Shown here in pieces: positions 7,269 to 16,028 of a stretch of 64,000 bases of DNA. The stretch spans positions 1 through 64,000 of the forward strand of contig NZ_CAMQAY010000002.1 of the NCBI RefSeq assembly GCF_946998875.1. Direction: 5' to 3'. Below the pieces are notes generated by a model. It searched no databases, had not been told where the DNA came from, and saw only the letters and a program-made list of their open reading frames with translations. Each line of letters begins with the position of its first letter. Within the stretch, counting starts at the first letter, position 1. Both the position numbers and the translations under genes were made by a program. This DNA comes from an uncultured Peptoniphilus sp. Lineage in GTDB: Bacteria; Bacillota; Clostridia; Tissierellales; Peptoniphilaceae.

Positions 7269-8606
7269 TTAAAAGGAAAAAGGTAATTTAAATTTTCTCT
7301 TTCCCATATTTTTGGACATGTTTCCAAATTGTTTCATCATCTTTCTCATGTCCTTAAACTGTTTTATAAGTTTATTTACATCTGCTGGACTAGTTCCAGA
7401 ACCCTGTGCAATTCTCTTCCTTCTGGAAGAATCTATAATTTCAGGTTTTTGTCTTTCCTTTTTTGTCATAGAAAGAATCATTGCTTCAACTTTTGCAAAT
7501 TCATTATCAGGCATGCTAATACCCTTTAGAGCCTTACTATTCATGCCAGGAATCATTCCTATAATATCTTCTAGGGGACCCATATTTTTCATTTGTTGCA
7601 TTTGGTCCAAGAAATCTTCAAAAGTAAAAGTTGATTTTCTAAGTTTCTCTTCAAGTTCTCTTGCCTTTTTATCATCAACCGCTGACTGTGCTTTTTCAAT
7701 TAAGGAGAGCACATCTCCCATGCCAAGTATTCTTGAAGCCATTCTGTCTGGGTGGAAGACTTCAATATTATCCATCTTTTCTCCGCTGGCAATAAATTTT
7801 ATAGGAACATCAGTAACTGATCTAATAGATAGAGCAGCACCACCTCTTGCATCACCATCAAGTTTAGTAAGTATTACACCCGTTAGCTTTAACATATCGT
7901 CAAAAGTATCGGCAACATTTACTGCATCTTGACCAGTCATTGCATCAAGGACAAGAAGAACTTCAGAAGGTTCAAGTGCCTCGTGAATATCTTGAAGCTC
8001 CTTCATAAGTTTTTCATCAATGTGAAGTCTACCAGCTGTATCTATGATTACTACATCATTTCCATTTTTCTTTGCGTGCTCAAGAGCAGCCTTAGATATA
8101 TCCACTGGGGAAATTTTATCTCCCATAGTAAAGACAGGTGTATCAACAGACTTCCCAACAACTTGAAGTTGTTTTATCGCTGCTGGTCTATAAACATCAC
8201 AAGCAACTAAAAGAGGCCTTTTTCCATCTTTTTTTAATCTATTGGCAAGCTTACCACTTGTAGTAGTTTTACCTGCACCTTGAAGACCACACATCATTAT
8301 AACAGTTGGCTTCTTTGAAAAGTCAATTTTAACTTCACTAGTTCCCATTAAATTTGTGAGTTCTTCATTAACAATTTTAATAACTTGTTGGCCTGGAGTA
8401 AGAGATTCTAAAACTTCTTTTCCCAAAGCTCTTTCTTTAACTGTCTTTACAAAGTCTTTAACAACTTTGAAGTTTACATCAGCCTCAAGAAGTGCAAGTT
8501 TTACTTCACGCATAGCTGCGTCAATATCTTTTTCGGATAATTTACCTTTGCCTGTTAGTCTTTGCAAAGTATTTTGCAATTTATCGGATAAACTTTCGAA
8601 TACCAA
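7269..8606 (-). CDS. ffh: Signal recognition particle protein Ffh (SRP54)
   Basis: Ffh binds signal peptides and 4.5S/6S RNA and docks to FtsY to deliver nascent membrane proteins to Sec. The 445-residue protein has the N domain (1-95), then the GTPase G domain with P-loop GLQGAGKTT (107-115), DTAGR and TKLDGDARGGAAL. The C-terminal M domain is Met-rich (DQMQQMKNMGPLEDIIGMIPGM, with RIAQGSG for SRP RNA). The start is TTG, five bases after AGGAGGTGG, giving MVFESLSDKL, which matches the family. It follows ylxM by 11 bases. Confidence 0.97.
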   Translation of the reverse strand: MVFESLSDKLQNTLQRLTGKGKLSEKDIDAAMREVKLALLEADVNFKVVKDFVKTVKERALGKEVLESLTPGQQVIKIVNEELTNLMGTSEVKIDFSKKPTVIMMCGLQGAGKTTTSGKLANRLKKDGKRPLLVACDVYRPAAIKQLQVVGKSVDTPVFTMGDKISPVDISKAALEHAKKNGNDVVIIDTAGRLHIDEKLMKELQDIHEALEPSEVLLVLDAMTGQDAVNVADTFDDMLKLTGVILTKLDGDARGGAALSIRSVTDVPIKFIASGEKMDNIEVFHPDRMASRILGMGDVLSLIEKAQSAVDDKKARELEEKLRKSTFTFEDFLDQMQQMKNMGPLEDIIGMIPGMNSKALKGISMPDNEFAKVEAMILSMTKKERQKPEIIDSSRRKRIAQGSGTSPADVNKLIKQFKDMRKMMKQFGNMSKNMGKRKFKLPFSF

Positions 8607-8617
8607 AAATCCACCTC

Positions 8618-8971
8618 CTAGTCAAAAAGTATTTTTCTAAGTTCTTTAACTTTCAAATTATTTTGATTTAAAGATTCTTTTTCCATACTTTCTAATATAG
8701 TTTCAATTTTTTTTCTTTTTATTTCTTTATTCTCTTCTTCTTTTTTAGCATTTTTTATTAGTTCAAGTTTTTTTTCAAAGTCTTCTAAATTATTTTCTGC
8801 CCTTTTTAAGTTGTCAAAGACTGCTTGCTTTGAGATGCTTAGTTCTGATGATATCTCATTTATTGTGCAGTCATAGACATAATACATATAGGCAGCTTTC
8901 TTTTGCTTTTCTGATAGAAGATTTCCATAAAAATCAAGTAAGCTGTTCATCCTAAAAAATTTTTCATTCAT
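8618..8971 (-). CDS. ylxM: YlxM-family DNA-binding protein (SRP-associated)
   Basis: YlxM (UPF0122) is a small sigma70-region-4-like helix-turn-helix protein encoded next to ffh in Firmicutes. The HTH reads CTINEISSELSISKQAVFDNLKRAE, followed by a long Lys/Glu-rich coiled-coil tail. I place the start at the ATG at 8971, because GGTGAT lies six bases upstream; the in-frame ATG four codons earlier has no ribosome site. This gives 117 residues. It is the first gene of the operon, about 50 bases downstream of a strong promoter. Confidence 0.88.
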   Translation of the reverse strand: MNEKFFRMNSLLDFYGNLLSEKQKKAAYMYYVYDCTINEISSELSISKQAVFDNLKRAENNLEDFEKKLELIKNAKKEEENKEIKRKKIETILESMEKESLNQNNLKVKELRKILFD

Positions 8972-8992
8972 TTTTATCACCATTTTTCTAGC

Positions 8993-9017
8993 AAGGTCAA
9001 CCTTTTTACTTGACCTT
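8993..9017 (-). promoter_or_regulatory. 5' leader hairpin of the ylxM-ffh operon
   Basis: AAGGTCAA (8993-9000) and TTGACCTT (9010-9017) form an 8-bp stem with a 9-base loop, just after the predicted transcription start and about 20 bases before the ribosome site. There is no T run. It may stabilise the transcript or bind a protein. Confidence 0.4.
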
Positions 9018-9021
9018 TATT

Positions 9022-9050
9022 ATTGTAGCTAATACTTCCCAATAAGTCAA
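9022..9050 (-). promoter_or_regulatory. Promoter of the ylxM-ffh-rpsP-khpA-rimM-trmD-rplS operon
   Basis: TTGACT (9045-9050) and TACAAT (9022-9027) with exactly 17 bases between them on the minus strand form a near-consensus vegetative promoter. Confidence 0.85.
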
Positions 9051-9097
9051 CAAATTTTTTATTTTTTTTATCATTTTTTTTATTAAGTAAAATTGCA

Positions 9098-9124
9098 ATA
9101 AAAAAGTAGGATTTCTCCTACTTT
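9098..9124 (-). terminator. Terminator after ftsY
   Basis: A 9-bp stem AAAGTAGGA / TCCTACTTT with a GAAA tetraloop is followed by a T run on the minus strand. It ends the plsX-to-ftsY operon just before the ylxM promoter. Confidence 0.9.
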
Positions 9125-9140
9125 AAAAATTTAATAAATT

Positions 9141-10523
9141 TTATCCAAATATTGTTTCTAAGAAGGTGTCAATATTAAAATCTTGAAGATCCTCTATTCC
9201 TTCACCAACTCCGATTAATTTAATTGGTATTCCAAGTTCAGATTGTAGGGCAATTACAACTCCACCCTTAGCAGTTCCATCGAGTTTTGTAAGAGCAATT
9301 GCAGAAATGTCTGTAACTTCTTTAAAAGTTTTTGCCTGATTAATTGCGTTTTGACCAGTTGTTGAATCGAGAACCAACAAATTTTCGCGATTAGCTTCAG
9401 GATATTTTTGAGTAATAATTCTATTTATTTTTTCAAGTTCCTTCATTAGATTTGACTTGTTGTGAAGTCTTCCTGCAGTATCAACAATTAATACATCAGT
9501 ATTTCTTGCCTTTGCAGCTTCAATTGCATCGAAGACAACCGCTGCCGGATCAGATCCTTCGTCGTGACTAATTACATCGACATTTGCCCTATTTCCCCAT
9601 TCTTTTAATTGGTCAATAGCAGCAGCTCTAAAAGTATCTGCTGCACAAACTAAAACTGACTTGTTTTCATTTTTAAACCTTTGTGAAAGCTTTCCAATAG
9701 TTGTAGTTTTTCCTACGCCATTAACTCCCACTACCAAAATAATTACTGGTGGCTCTGAATTAATTTTTGTGTTTAATTCTGGGTTCATTAATTTTTTTGC
9801 TTCTTGCAACAATAAAGGTTTAACTTCTTTGGGGTCATTAACCTTTTCTCTTATAATAGTTTCTCGCAAATTGTCAATTAACTTCATTGTAGTTTCCATT
9901 CCCACATCTGCAGAAACTAAAATATCTTCAAGGTCTTCTAACATCTCATCGTCAATTTTTACATAAGCTCCAAGAACAGTGTTGATTTTTATGCCGACTT
10001 CTTTTCTTGTTTTGTCGAGACCATCCTTTAGTCTTTGAAAAAGTGAAGCTTTTTTTGGCTCTTCTGTTATTTCTTCAAGCTCTTCTTCGAGAATTTCGCT
10101 ATTTTCTTCTAAATCACTTTTTTCTATTTCTTCTTCAATTACTTCCTTATCTTGTAATTCTTCATTAGTGTCTTCTATTTCTTCTGAAGTTTTTACTTCT
10201 TCTTTAGATAATTCTCCAGTTTCTTCAACTTTTTCAAACTTTTCATGGATTTCTTCTAAATCTTTTTCTTCTGTCTTCTTTTCTATTGCTTCTTCAATTA
10301 CTTCCTTAGCTTGAAATTTTTCATTAGTGTCTTCTATTTTTTCAGAAGCTTCTAAATCTTCTTCTGATAGATTTCCTTCTTCTGAAACTTTTTCTAACTT
10401 TTCATGAATTTCTTCAATTTCTTTTTTTTCTTTTTCTTCAGAAATTTCTTCTTTAACTTCTTGAAGTTCTTCCTTAACTTCATCTTCTTTTTTCTTAAAT
10501 TTATCCTTTAACCATTCAAACAT
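9141..10523 (-). CDS. ftsY: SRP receptor GTPase FtsY with duplicated acidic A domain
   Basis: FtsY is the membrane-associated receptor for the Ffh ribonucleoprotein. The 460-residue protein has an unusually long acidic N-terminal A domain (about 1-155, Glu/Lys-rich, probably coiled-coil) containing a tandem duplication with a 53-residue period. The NG domain follows: SLFQRLKDGLDKTR, P-loop GVNGVGKTTTIGKL, DTFRAAA, VDTAGRLHNK and TKLDGTAKGG, ending with the membrane-affine DFNIDTFLETIFG. The ATG follows TTAGGAGAATAAA, nine bases after the smc stop. It is the last gene of the operon. Confidence 0.97.
   Translation of the reverse strand: MFEWLKDKFKKKEDEVKEELQEVKEEISEEKEKKEIEEIHEKLEKVSEEGNLSEEDLEASEKIEDTNEKFQAKEVIEEAIEKKTEEKDLEEIHEKFEKVEETGELSKEEVKTSEEIEDTNEELQDKEVIEEEIEKSDLEENSEILEEELEEITEEPKKASLFQRLKDGLDKTRKEVGIKINTVLGAYVKIDDEMLEDLEDILVSADVGMETTMKLIDNLRETIIREKVNDPKEVKPLLLQEAKKLMNPELNTKINSEPPVIILVVGVNGVGKTTTIGKLSQRFKNENKSVLVCAADTFRAAAIDQLKEWGNRANVDVISHDEGSDPAAVVFDAIEAAKARNTDVLIVDTAGRLHNKSNLMKELEKINRIITQKYPEANRENLLVLDSTTGQNAINQAKTFKEVTDISAIALTKLDGTAKGGVVIALQSELGIPIKLIGVGEGIEDLQDFNIDTFLETIFG
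10119..10418 (-). repeat. Tandem duplication in the FtsY acidic domain
   Basis: Residues 36-82 and 89-135 of FtsY are copies of each other (IEEIHEKLEKVSEEGNLSEE versus LEEIHEKFEKVEETGELSKE, each continuing through IEDTNE and KEVIEE). The period is 53 codons (159 bases). The copies have diverged, so the duplication is not recent. Confidence 0.8.
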
Positions 10524-10532
10524 TTTATTCTC

Positions 10533-13500
10533 CTAATCCTTTAACTTTACAGAGTACAATTTACTAATTCCCTTTTCTTCCATTGTAACACCATACATAG
10601 TCTTTGCAATTTCCATTGTAAGCTTCCTATGAGTAATTATAATAAACTGAATTCCCTCTAAAGTTAGAAGGTAGTCAGCATATCTTTTAATATTGGCATC
10701 ATCAAGAGCTGCATCTATTTCGTCTAGGATACAAAAAGAAGCAGGTCTATATTTTAATAGTGCAAACAAAAGTGCCACAGCAGTAAGTGATTTTTCTCCA
10801 CCTGATAAAAGTGAAAGAGCTTGAAGTCTCTTGCCTGGAGGAGAAGCCTTAATCTCTATTCCAGAATTTAATAAATCTCCTTCAATGCTTATTTCTGCAC
10901 GACCACCATTAAATAAAATCTTAAAGATTTCTGCAAAATTCCCTGAGATTTCATCCATGGCTTCTTTGAATATTTTTTTCATTTCAAGGTCTAACTTACT
11001 TAAAATTGACTTAATTTCTTCCTTTGATTTAATTAAGTCGTCTCTTTGTGAGCTATAGAAGTCAAGCCTTTCCTTTACAAGTTTATATTCTTCAATGGAA
11101 GAAAGATTAACTTCTCCATAATCTCTCACCTTTTTTTTCAGCCTTTTAATTGAACTTTCCTTGATGTCATTGAGATTATCGTCAATGTATTTGTGAAAGT
11201 CTTCTATGTTATACTCATCGTTTAGCCTAATACTTTCATTAGATATTTTGCCTTTGTTCATATCAATTTTTAAATTGATTTTCTCTATTTCAGAGTTTAT
11301 TATTAGTGATTTTTCCTTTAATTCACTTAATTTATCTTTGTTATTTAAGAATATTTTATTCTTTTCTTCTAAAAGACTTTTGAATTCATTAATGGAAATT
11401 TTTAAATTTTCAATAGATGAACATAAGTCCTCTAATTTAATTTTATTTTCATCATTAAAGCTTGTTTTATTGTTAATGTTAAGACTGGTGTCCTCTAAAG
11501 AAATTTTATTAGCCTTCAATTTTTCTTCAATATTTTGAATTTCATTTTTTATTCTTTCAGATTCTCTATTGTTATAAAAAAGTTTTTCGCGATTTTCTCT
11601 CTCCAATAGCTGGATTTCAATTCTTTCACTCTTTAAAGCTTCAATTGATTTTGATAATTCAGACAATTTTTCTCCGCTATCCACTTCTTTAAGTAGATCT
11701 TCTAAAAGTTTATTTTTATTTTCAATTTCTAAAGTATTTTTTTCTAAGTTTGAAGAGTCAACTTTGATGTTTTCTTCTAATTCATCTCTTTCTCTTTCAT
11801 ATTTACTTAAATAATTTGTATTTAAATCTCTGTCATTTTTGTTTTTATAAATATTTTTTTCAATATCAGAAATTTTCATTTTATAAGAGTTTTGTCTTTC
11901 GGTAAAATCTCTTGAAAAATTCTCTAAATCAAAGATTTCTTTTTCTATTTTGCTTTTATCCTGGCTAAGATTTTTTATCTCAGTATTAGTTTCCTTAGCT
12001 TTATTTTGAAGTTCATTTATTTCATTTTTACGCAAAATAAAACTGCTGCTTAAATTATTTAAGCTTCCGCCAGTAATTGCTCCTGAAGGATTAAATACCT
12101 CGCCCTTTAATGTTACAACTTTTAATTTGTGCTTTTTTGATATGCGACTTGCATTTTTAAAGTTATCAGCAATAATAACTCTTCCAAGTAAATTGTAAAA
12201 AATCCCGCTAAATACTTCGTCAAATTCAATTAAATCACAGGCTATTCCAATTATCCCATCTTCAGAATTTATTTTTACCTTGCTTCCCTTAACTCTATCA
12301 AGGGGCAAAAAGGTCGCTCTGCCCATTTTATTGTCTTCAAGAATTTTTAACATGTCTGATGTTTCCTTAGTTGAGGACACAATTATGTTTTGAGCCATGG
12401 AACCTAGAGCCACTGAAATTGCTCTTTCATATTTTTTCTCTACGGAAAACTTTTCTGCAACTGGTCCAAATAATGACTCTTTAAAGACATTATGCTTTGA
12501 AGAAAAATTCATAAAGGACTTTACAGTTCTGTTGTAGCCTTCATAATTTGACTCCATATTTTCAAGTATTTTTAATTTAGCCAAGATTTCATTTAAAGAA
12601 TTTTTCTTTGAAATCAACTGATTTTCAAGATTTTTATTATTTTCATCTAGTTTTTTTAGTTTTTCCTCAGTTTTTTGAAAGTCTAATTCTTCTTTTTTAA
12701 GTAAGTCATTTAATCTATCTATTTCCTTAGAATCAGTATCAATAATTTTCACAAATTCAGCTTCATTATTTTTTAGACTTTCAATACTTTTCTCTAAACT
12801 GAGCTTTCTATTATTTTTTTCTTCAATAATATCCTTTAAGGTTTCATTTTTAAAATTAATATTTTCTATTTCATTTTTTATTTTATTTTTATTTTCAAAA
12901 TTTAAATTGCCAATTTCTTCTAATTTTTTAAACTCTTCTTCAAGATTTTCAATAATTTTATTCTTGTCTTCTAATTTTTTTAGAATTCCATTTTTTGATT
13001 GTCTAAGCATTTCTTGATCCGTAGCAAGATTTTCTAAGTTTTTATTATTTAAAACTATGTTTTCTTTGAGAGATAAATTTTCAAATTCAATCCTCTCTGA
13101 ATCTTTTTTTAGCGAATTTATCTTTTCACTTTGAAGATTAAGTTCTAAATTTATTTTGTCATATTCATCTTTTTGGCTATTTAAATTCTCATTGGCTTCA
13201 TTATTTTTATCAGAAATATTAGAAATTTCACCTTCTAATGCTTCTAATTCATTATATAAATTATTGCGTTCTAGAGTAATTTTATCAGAATCTATTTTTA
13301 AATTTTCTGAAGTCTCTTCCAATTTTTTTATTTCTTCTTCTTTATTTTTTATCTCTTTACAGGAAAAATTGATGTCATTAATCTTTAAAACTTCAAAATC
13401 CTTTAGGTAAGCTTCAGCTTTTTCTGCTTGAGCCTTGAGATTTTCTTCTTGAAGAACTATTTCTGATAAAATATCTTCAATTCTTACTAAATTCTCTTCT

Positions 13501-14051
13501 GTCTTTAAAAGTTTATTAGTAGATTGAACTTTTTTGTACTTGTATTTTGAAATCCCTGCAGCCTCTTCAAAAATATTTCTCCTGTCCTCTGGCTTTGAAC
13601 TTAAAACAGATTCAATTTTTCCTTGTCCAATTACAGAATAACCATCTTTTCCAATACCAGTATCCATAAAAAGTTCTTTGATGTCTTTGAGCCTGCACTT
13701 CTTATTGTTTATCAAAAATTCACTTTCAAGAGACCTATACATCCTTCTAGTTACAGAAACTTCATTATAAGGAAGATTTAGAGATTTGTCGCTGTTGTCA
13801 AAGACAATTGTAACTTCAGCAAGCCCCAAGGGTCTTTTGGCATCAGTTCCAGAAAAAATTACATCTTCCATCTTATTTCCACGAAGATTTTTCACTGAAG
13901 TTTCGCCAAGCACCCAGGTAATAGCATCAGTAATATTACTCTTTCCACTTCCATTGGGACCCACTATTGCCGTAGTAGTTTCATCTAATTCAATTTTTGT
14001 TCTATTTGCAAAGGACTTAAATCCCTGCATAGTAACGGATTTTAAAAACAT
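10533..14051 (-). CDS. smc: Chromosome segregation ATPase SMC
   Basis: SMC forms the condensin core with ScpA and ScpB and organises and segregates the chromosome. The 1172-residue protein has the normal length and architecture. The N-terminal ATPase half carries Walker A GPNGSGKSN (31-39), then a long Lys/Glu/Asn-rich coiled coil. The hinge lies in the middle (YEGYNRTVKSFM to PSGAITGGS), followed by the returning coiled coil. The C-terminal half has signature LLSGGEKSLTAVALLFA and Walker B CILDEIDAALDD. The ATG follows GGTGAG, five bases after the radical SAM stop. Confidence 0.97.
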   Translation of the reverse strand: MFLKSVTMQGFKSFANRTKIELDETTTAIVGPNGSGKSNITDAITWVLGETSVKNLRGNKMEDVIFSGTDAKRPLGLAEVTIVFDNSDKSLNLPYNEVSVTRRMYRSLESEFLINNKKCRLKDIKELFMDTGIGKDGYSVIGQGKIESVLSSKPEDRRNIFEEAAGISKYKYKKVQSTNKLLKTEENLVRIEDILSEIVLQEENLKAQAEKAEAYLKDFEVLKINDINFSCKEIKNKEEEIKKLEETSENLKIDSDKITLERNNLYNELEALEGEISNISDKNNEANENLNSQKDEYDKINLELNLQSEKINSLKKDSERIEFENLSLKENIVLNNKNLENLATDQEMLRQSKNGILKKLEDKNKIIENLEEEFKKLEEIGNLNFENKNKIKNEIENINFKNETLKDIIEEKNNRKLSLEKSIESLKNNEAEFVKIIDTDSKEIDRLNDLLKKEELDFQKTEEKLKKLDENNKNLENQLISKKNSLNEILAKLKILENMESNYEGYNRTVKSFMNFSSKHNVFKESLFGPVAEKFSVEKKYERAISVALGSMAQNIIVSSTKETSDMLKILEDNKMGRATFLPLDRVKGSKVKINSEDGIIGIACDLIEFDEVFSGIFYNLLGRVIIADNFKNASRISKKHKLKVVTLKGEVFNPSGAITGGSLNNLSSSFILRKNEINELQNKAKETNTEIKNLSQDKSKIEKEIFDLENFSRDFTERQNSYKMKISDIEKNIYKNKNDRDLNTNYLSKYERERDELEENIKVDSSNLEKNTLEIENKNKLLEDLLKEVDSGEKLSELSKSIEALKSERIEIQLLERENREKLFYNNRESERIKNEIQNIEEKLKANKISLEDTSLNINNKTSFNDENKIKLEDLCSSIENLKISINEFKSLLEEKNKIFLNNKDKLSELKEKSLIINSEIEKINLKIDMNKGKISNESIRLNDEYNIEDFHKYIDDNLNDIKESSIKRLKKKVRDYGEVNLSSIEEYKLVKERLDFYSSQRDDLIKSKEEIKSILSKLDLEMKKIFKEAMDEISGNFAEIFKILFNGGRAEISIEGDLLNSGIEIKASPPGKRLQALSLLSGGEKSLTAVALLFALLKYRPASFCILDEIDAALDDANIKRYADYLLTLEGIQFIIITHRKLTMEIAKTMYGVTMEEKGISKLYSVKLKD

Positions 14052-14055
14052 CTAC

Positions 14056-15105
14056 TCACCTATAATAATCCCTTATGTCCATAAGCTCACTAAATTTAGC
14101 TTGAATTTCAACTTGAAAACTTCCTAAATCTTTCTCTATCAATTTTATTTTTGAAATACCCAATTCTTTTATAATCTCGTTTTTATTTATTGATTTTTGC
14201 CCGCTAATATTTGAAATATTTTTCCCAATGGCAAAAATTAAAATTTCATGACTTATATTTTTTGATTTTTTAAAATAATTTAAAATACCAGTCTTAAAAT
14301 AATATGCCTCAACTAACTGCCTGTAGGCTGGATGAAAGGCTCCTGCAACTACATCTTTATCATAGTTTATATTTTCTGTTGGTTGAAGTCCAACTCTTAT
14401 TACATTAATGTCATTTTTATAATAAATATCAAGTATGTCTGCAACAAATTTAATAGAAGACTCTAAATCTAAGGCCTTGTACTTTCCAGCTATCAAGTTT
14501 TTATAAAGAGCAGTTTCCTTTATTACAAGGGTTGGATAAATCCTCACACAATCGGGTTTTAGTTTTACAAATTCCCTTGCTGTATAAATAGACTTGTCAA
14601 TATTATCTCCTGGCAGTCCTACCATTTGTTGAAGCCCCAGTGAAAATCCATAATCCTTAATTTCTTCTGCAGACTTATAAACTGATGTTGCATTGTGCCC
14701 CCTATTGGAAAGCCTTAAAACCTCTTCATCTAGGCTTTGCACTCCCAGTTCAATTATATCAACGCCATATTTTTTCAAATTTTTTAAAATTTCATGGTCA
14801 ATGGCATCTGGTCTTGTGGAGAGTCTAATAAATTTTACTAAGCCTTTTTCCTTATATCTATAGGCAACTTCTAAAAATTCACTCTGCTTATCTATAGGTA
14901 TGGCTGTAAAACTTCCGCCATAGAAGGCAACTTCAACGATGTCCTTTCTTTTAAAATAAGAAAGATATTCCAAAATAGTATTTTCCACATCACTATTTGA
15001 AATATCTGTAGACATTCCCGTAATTTTTCTTTGGTTACAAAAAACACAATCATTGGGGCAACCATAGTGAGGAATGAAAATTGGTATAATATTTCTTTTA
15101 GACAA
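14056..15105 (-). CDS. Elp3-like radical SAM protein between rnc and smc
   Basis: This radical SAM enzyme has the cluster motif CPNDCVFC (C-x3-C-x2-C) and the SAM-binding block AFYGGSFTA, followed by RLSTRPDAID, ELGVQSLDEEVL and QQMVGLPGD, which resemble Elp3 and the YhcC-like group. The reaction is unknown; tRNA modification is possible by analogy with Elp3. I place the start at TTG 15105, which has AAAGGAGAGGGG upstream and overlaps the end of rnc by eight bases, giving 349 residues. The longer frame would overlap rnc by 86 bases and adds an unconserved basic stretch. The position between rnc and smc recurs in clostridia. Confidence 0.85.
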   Translation of the reverse strand: MSKRNIIPIFIPHYGCPNDCVFCNQRKITGMSTDISNSDVENTILEYLSYFKRKDIVEVAFYGGSFTAIPIDKQSEFLEVAYRYKEKGLVKFIRLSTRPDAIDHEILKNLKKYGVDIIELGVQSLDEEVLRLSNRGHNATSVYKSAEEIKDYGFSLGLQQMVGLPGDNIDKSIYTAREFVKLKPDCVRIYPTLVIKETALYKNLIAGKYKALDLESSIKFVADILDIYYKNDINVIRVGLQPTENINYDKDVVAGAFHPAYRQLVEAYYFKTGILNYFKKSKNISHEILIFAIGKNISNISGQKSINKNEIIKELGISKIKLIEKDLGSFQVEIQAKFSELMDIRDYYR

Positions 15106-15796
15106 TTTCCCCTCTCCTTTTAAATGCATCCTTGGCAGCCTCTTGTTGAGAGTCCTTCTTTGTTTTTCCCTTTCCACTTCCAACTAAAACTTCATCTAAA
15201 TATAATTCAGTGAAGAAAGTCTTGTCGTTGTCGGGACCTTCTTCTCTAACTAATTTATATTCAGCTTTTTTGCCAGATTTTTGCACCAGCTCTTGAAATT
15301 TAGTTTTGAAATCAATATTAAATAACTTGTAGCCATCCTTTTCTAAAAAACTTTGAAATAAATCTAAAATAATTTTTTTGACGTTTTTGAAATTCGAATC
15401 TAAATAAATTGCTCCAAATAAAGCTTCAAGAGCATCAGCAGAAGTGGACTCTCTATTTTTTCCACCACTTTTTATTTCTCCCTTGCCAAACTTTATGTAT
15501 TCGCCAAGATTTAACTTTTTGGAAATAAAAAATAAAACTTTCTCATTTACAGATTCTGCTCTCATCTTAGTTAGGGAGCCTTCATTGTCTTCTGGAAAAT
15601 TTTTATAAAAATATTCTCCAATTACAAGACCAAGGACTGCATCGCCAAGATATTCCAGCCTTTCATTGCTCTCAAAGCTCTTCATATCATTCTCGTTGAC
15701 AAAAGAGCTGTGAGTTAAGGCTTTTTCTAAAAGATCTCTCTTTTTAAAATTATAATTTAATTTTTTTTCAAGATTTTTTAGATTATCCATAGGCAT
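15098..15796 (-). CDS. rnc: Ribonuclease III
   Basis: RNase III cleaves double-stranded RNA and processes rRNA precursors. The 232-residue protein has the nuclease domain with signature NERLEYLGDAVLG (E48 and D52) and the second acidic pair in SADALEALFGAIYLD (D121, E124). A C-terminal double-stranded-RNA-binding domain follows (FKTKFQELVQKSGKKAEYKL, GSGKGKTKKDSQQEAAKDA). The ATG lies a few bases after acpP; a second ATG two codons later is possible. It is part of the plsX-acpP-rnc operon. Confidence 0.97.
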   Translation of the reverse strand: MPMDNLKNLEKKLNYNFKKRDLLEKALTHSSFVNENDMKSFESNERLEYLGDAVLGLVIGEYFYKNFPEDNEGSLTKMRAESVNEKVLFFISKKLNLGEYIKFGKGEIKSGGKNRESTSADALEALFGAIYLDSNFKNVKKIILDLFQSFLEKDGYKLFNIDFKTKFQELVQKSGKKAEYKLVREEGPDNDKTFFTELYLDEVLVGSGKGKTKKDSQQEAAKDAFKRRGEIV

Positions 15797-15800
15797 GAAA

Positions 15801-16028
15801 TCACTGATCCAAATCTTCTACATAGTCAATAACATCGCCAATAGTTTTTAATTTTTCCAGATCTTCTTCAGAAACTTCAGTCTCAAATTCTTCTTCAATA
15901 GTCATAACTAGTTCAACAAGTTCAATTGAATCAGCATTTAAGTCATCTTGAAAGTTCATATCTTCTGTAAGTTCACTTACATCCATGTTAAATTGTTCTG
16001 CAATAATTTCTAGAATTCTTTCTTTCAT
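15801..16028 (-). CDS. acpP: Acyl carrier protein
   Basis: ACP carries growing fatty-acyl chains on a 4'-phosphopantetheine arm. The 75-residue acidic protein has the attachment motif LNADSIELVELVM with Ser34. The ATG overlaps the plsX stop (ATGA), and the GGTGGAAGGA ribosome site lies inside plsX. The order plsX-acpP-rnc is common in Firmicutes, although fabD and fabG are absent here. Confidence 0.96.
   Translation of the reverse strand: MKERILEIIAEQFNMDVSELTEDMNFQDDLNADSIELVELVMTIEEEFETEVSEEDLEKLKTIGDVIDYVEDLDQ

Noticed and set aside
10831..13410. Several plus-strand reading frames over smc
   Set aside because: Antisense shadows of a long AT-rich coiled-coil gene, Ser/Leu/Phe-rich and without ribosome sites.
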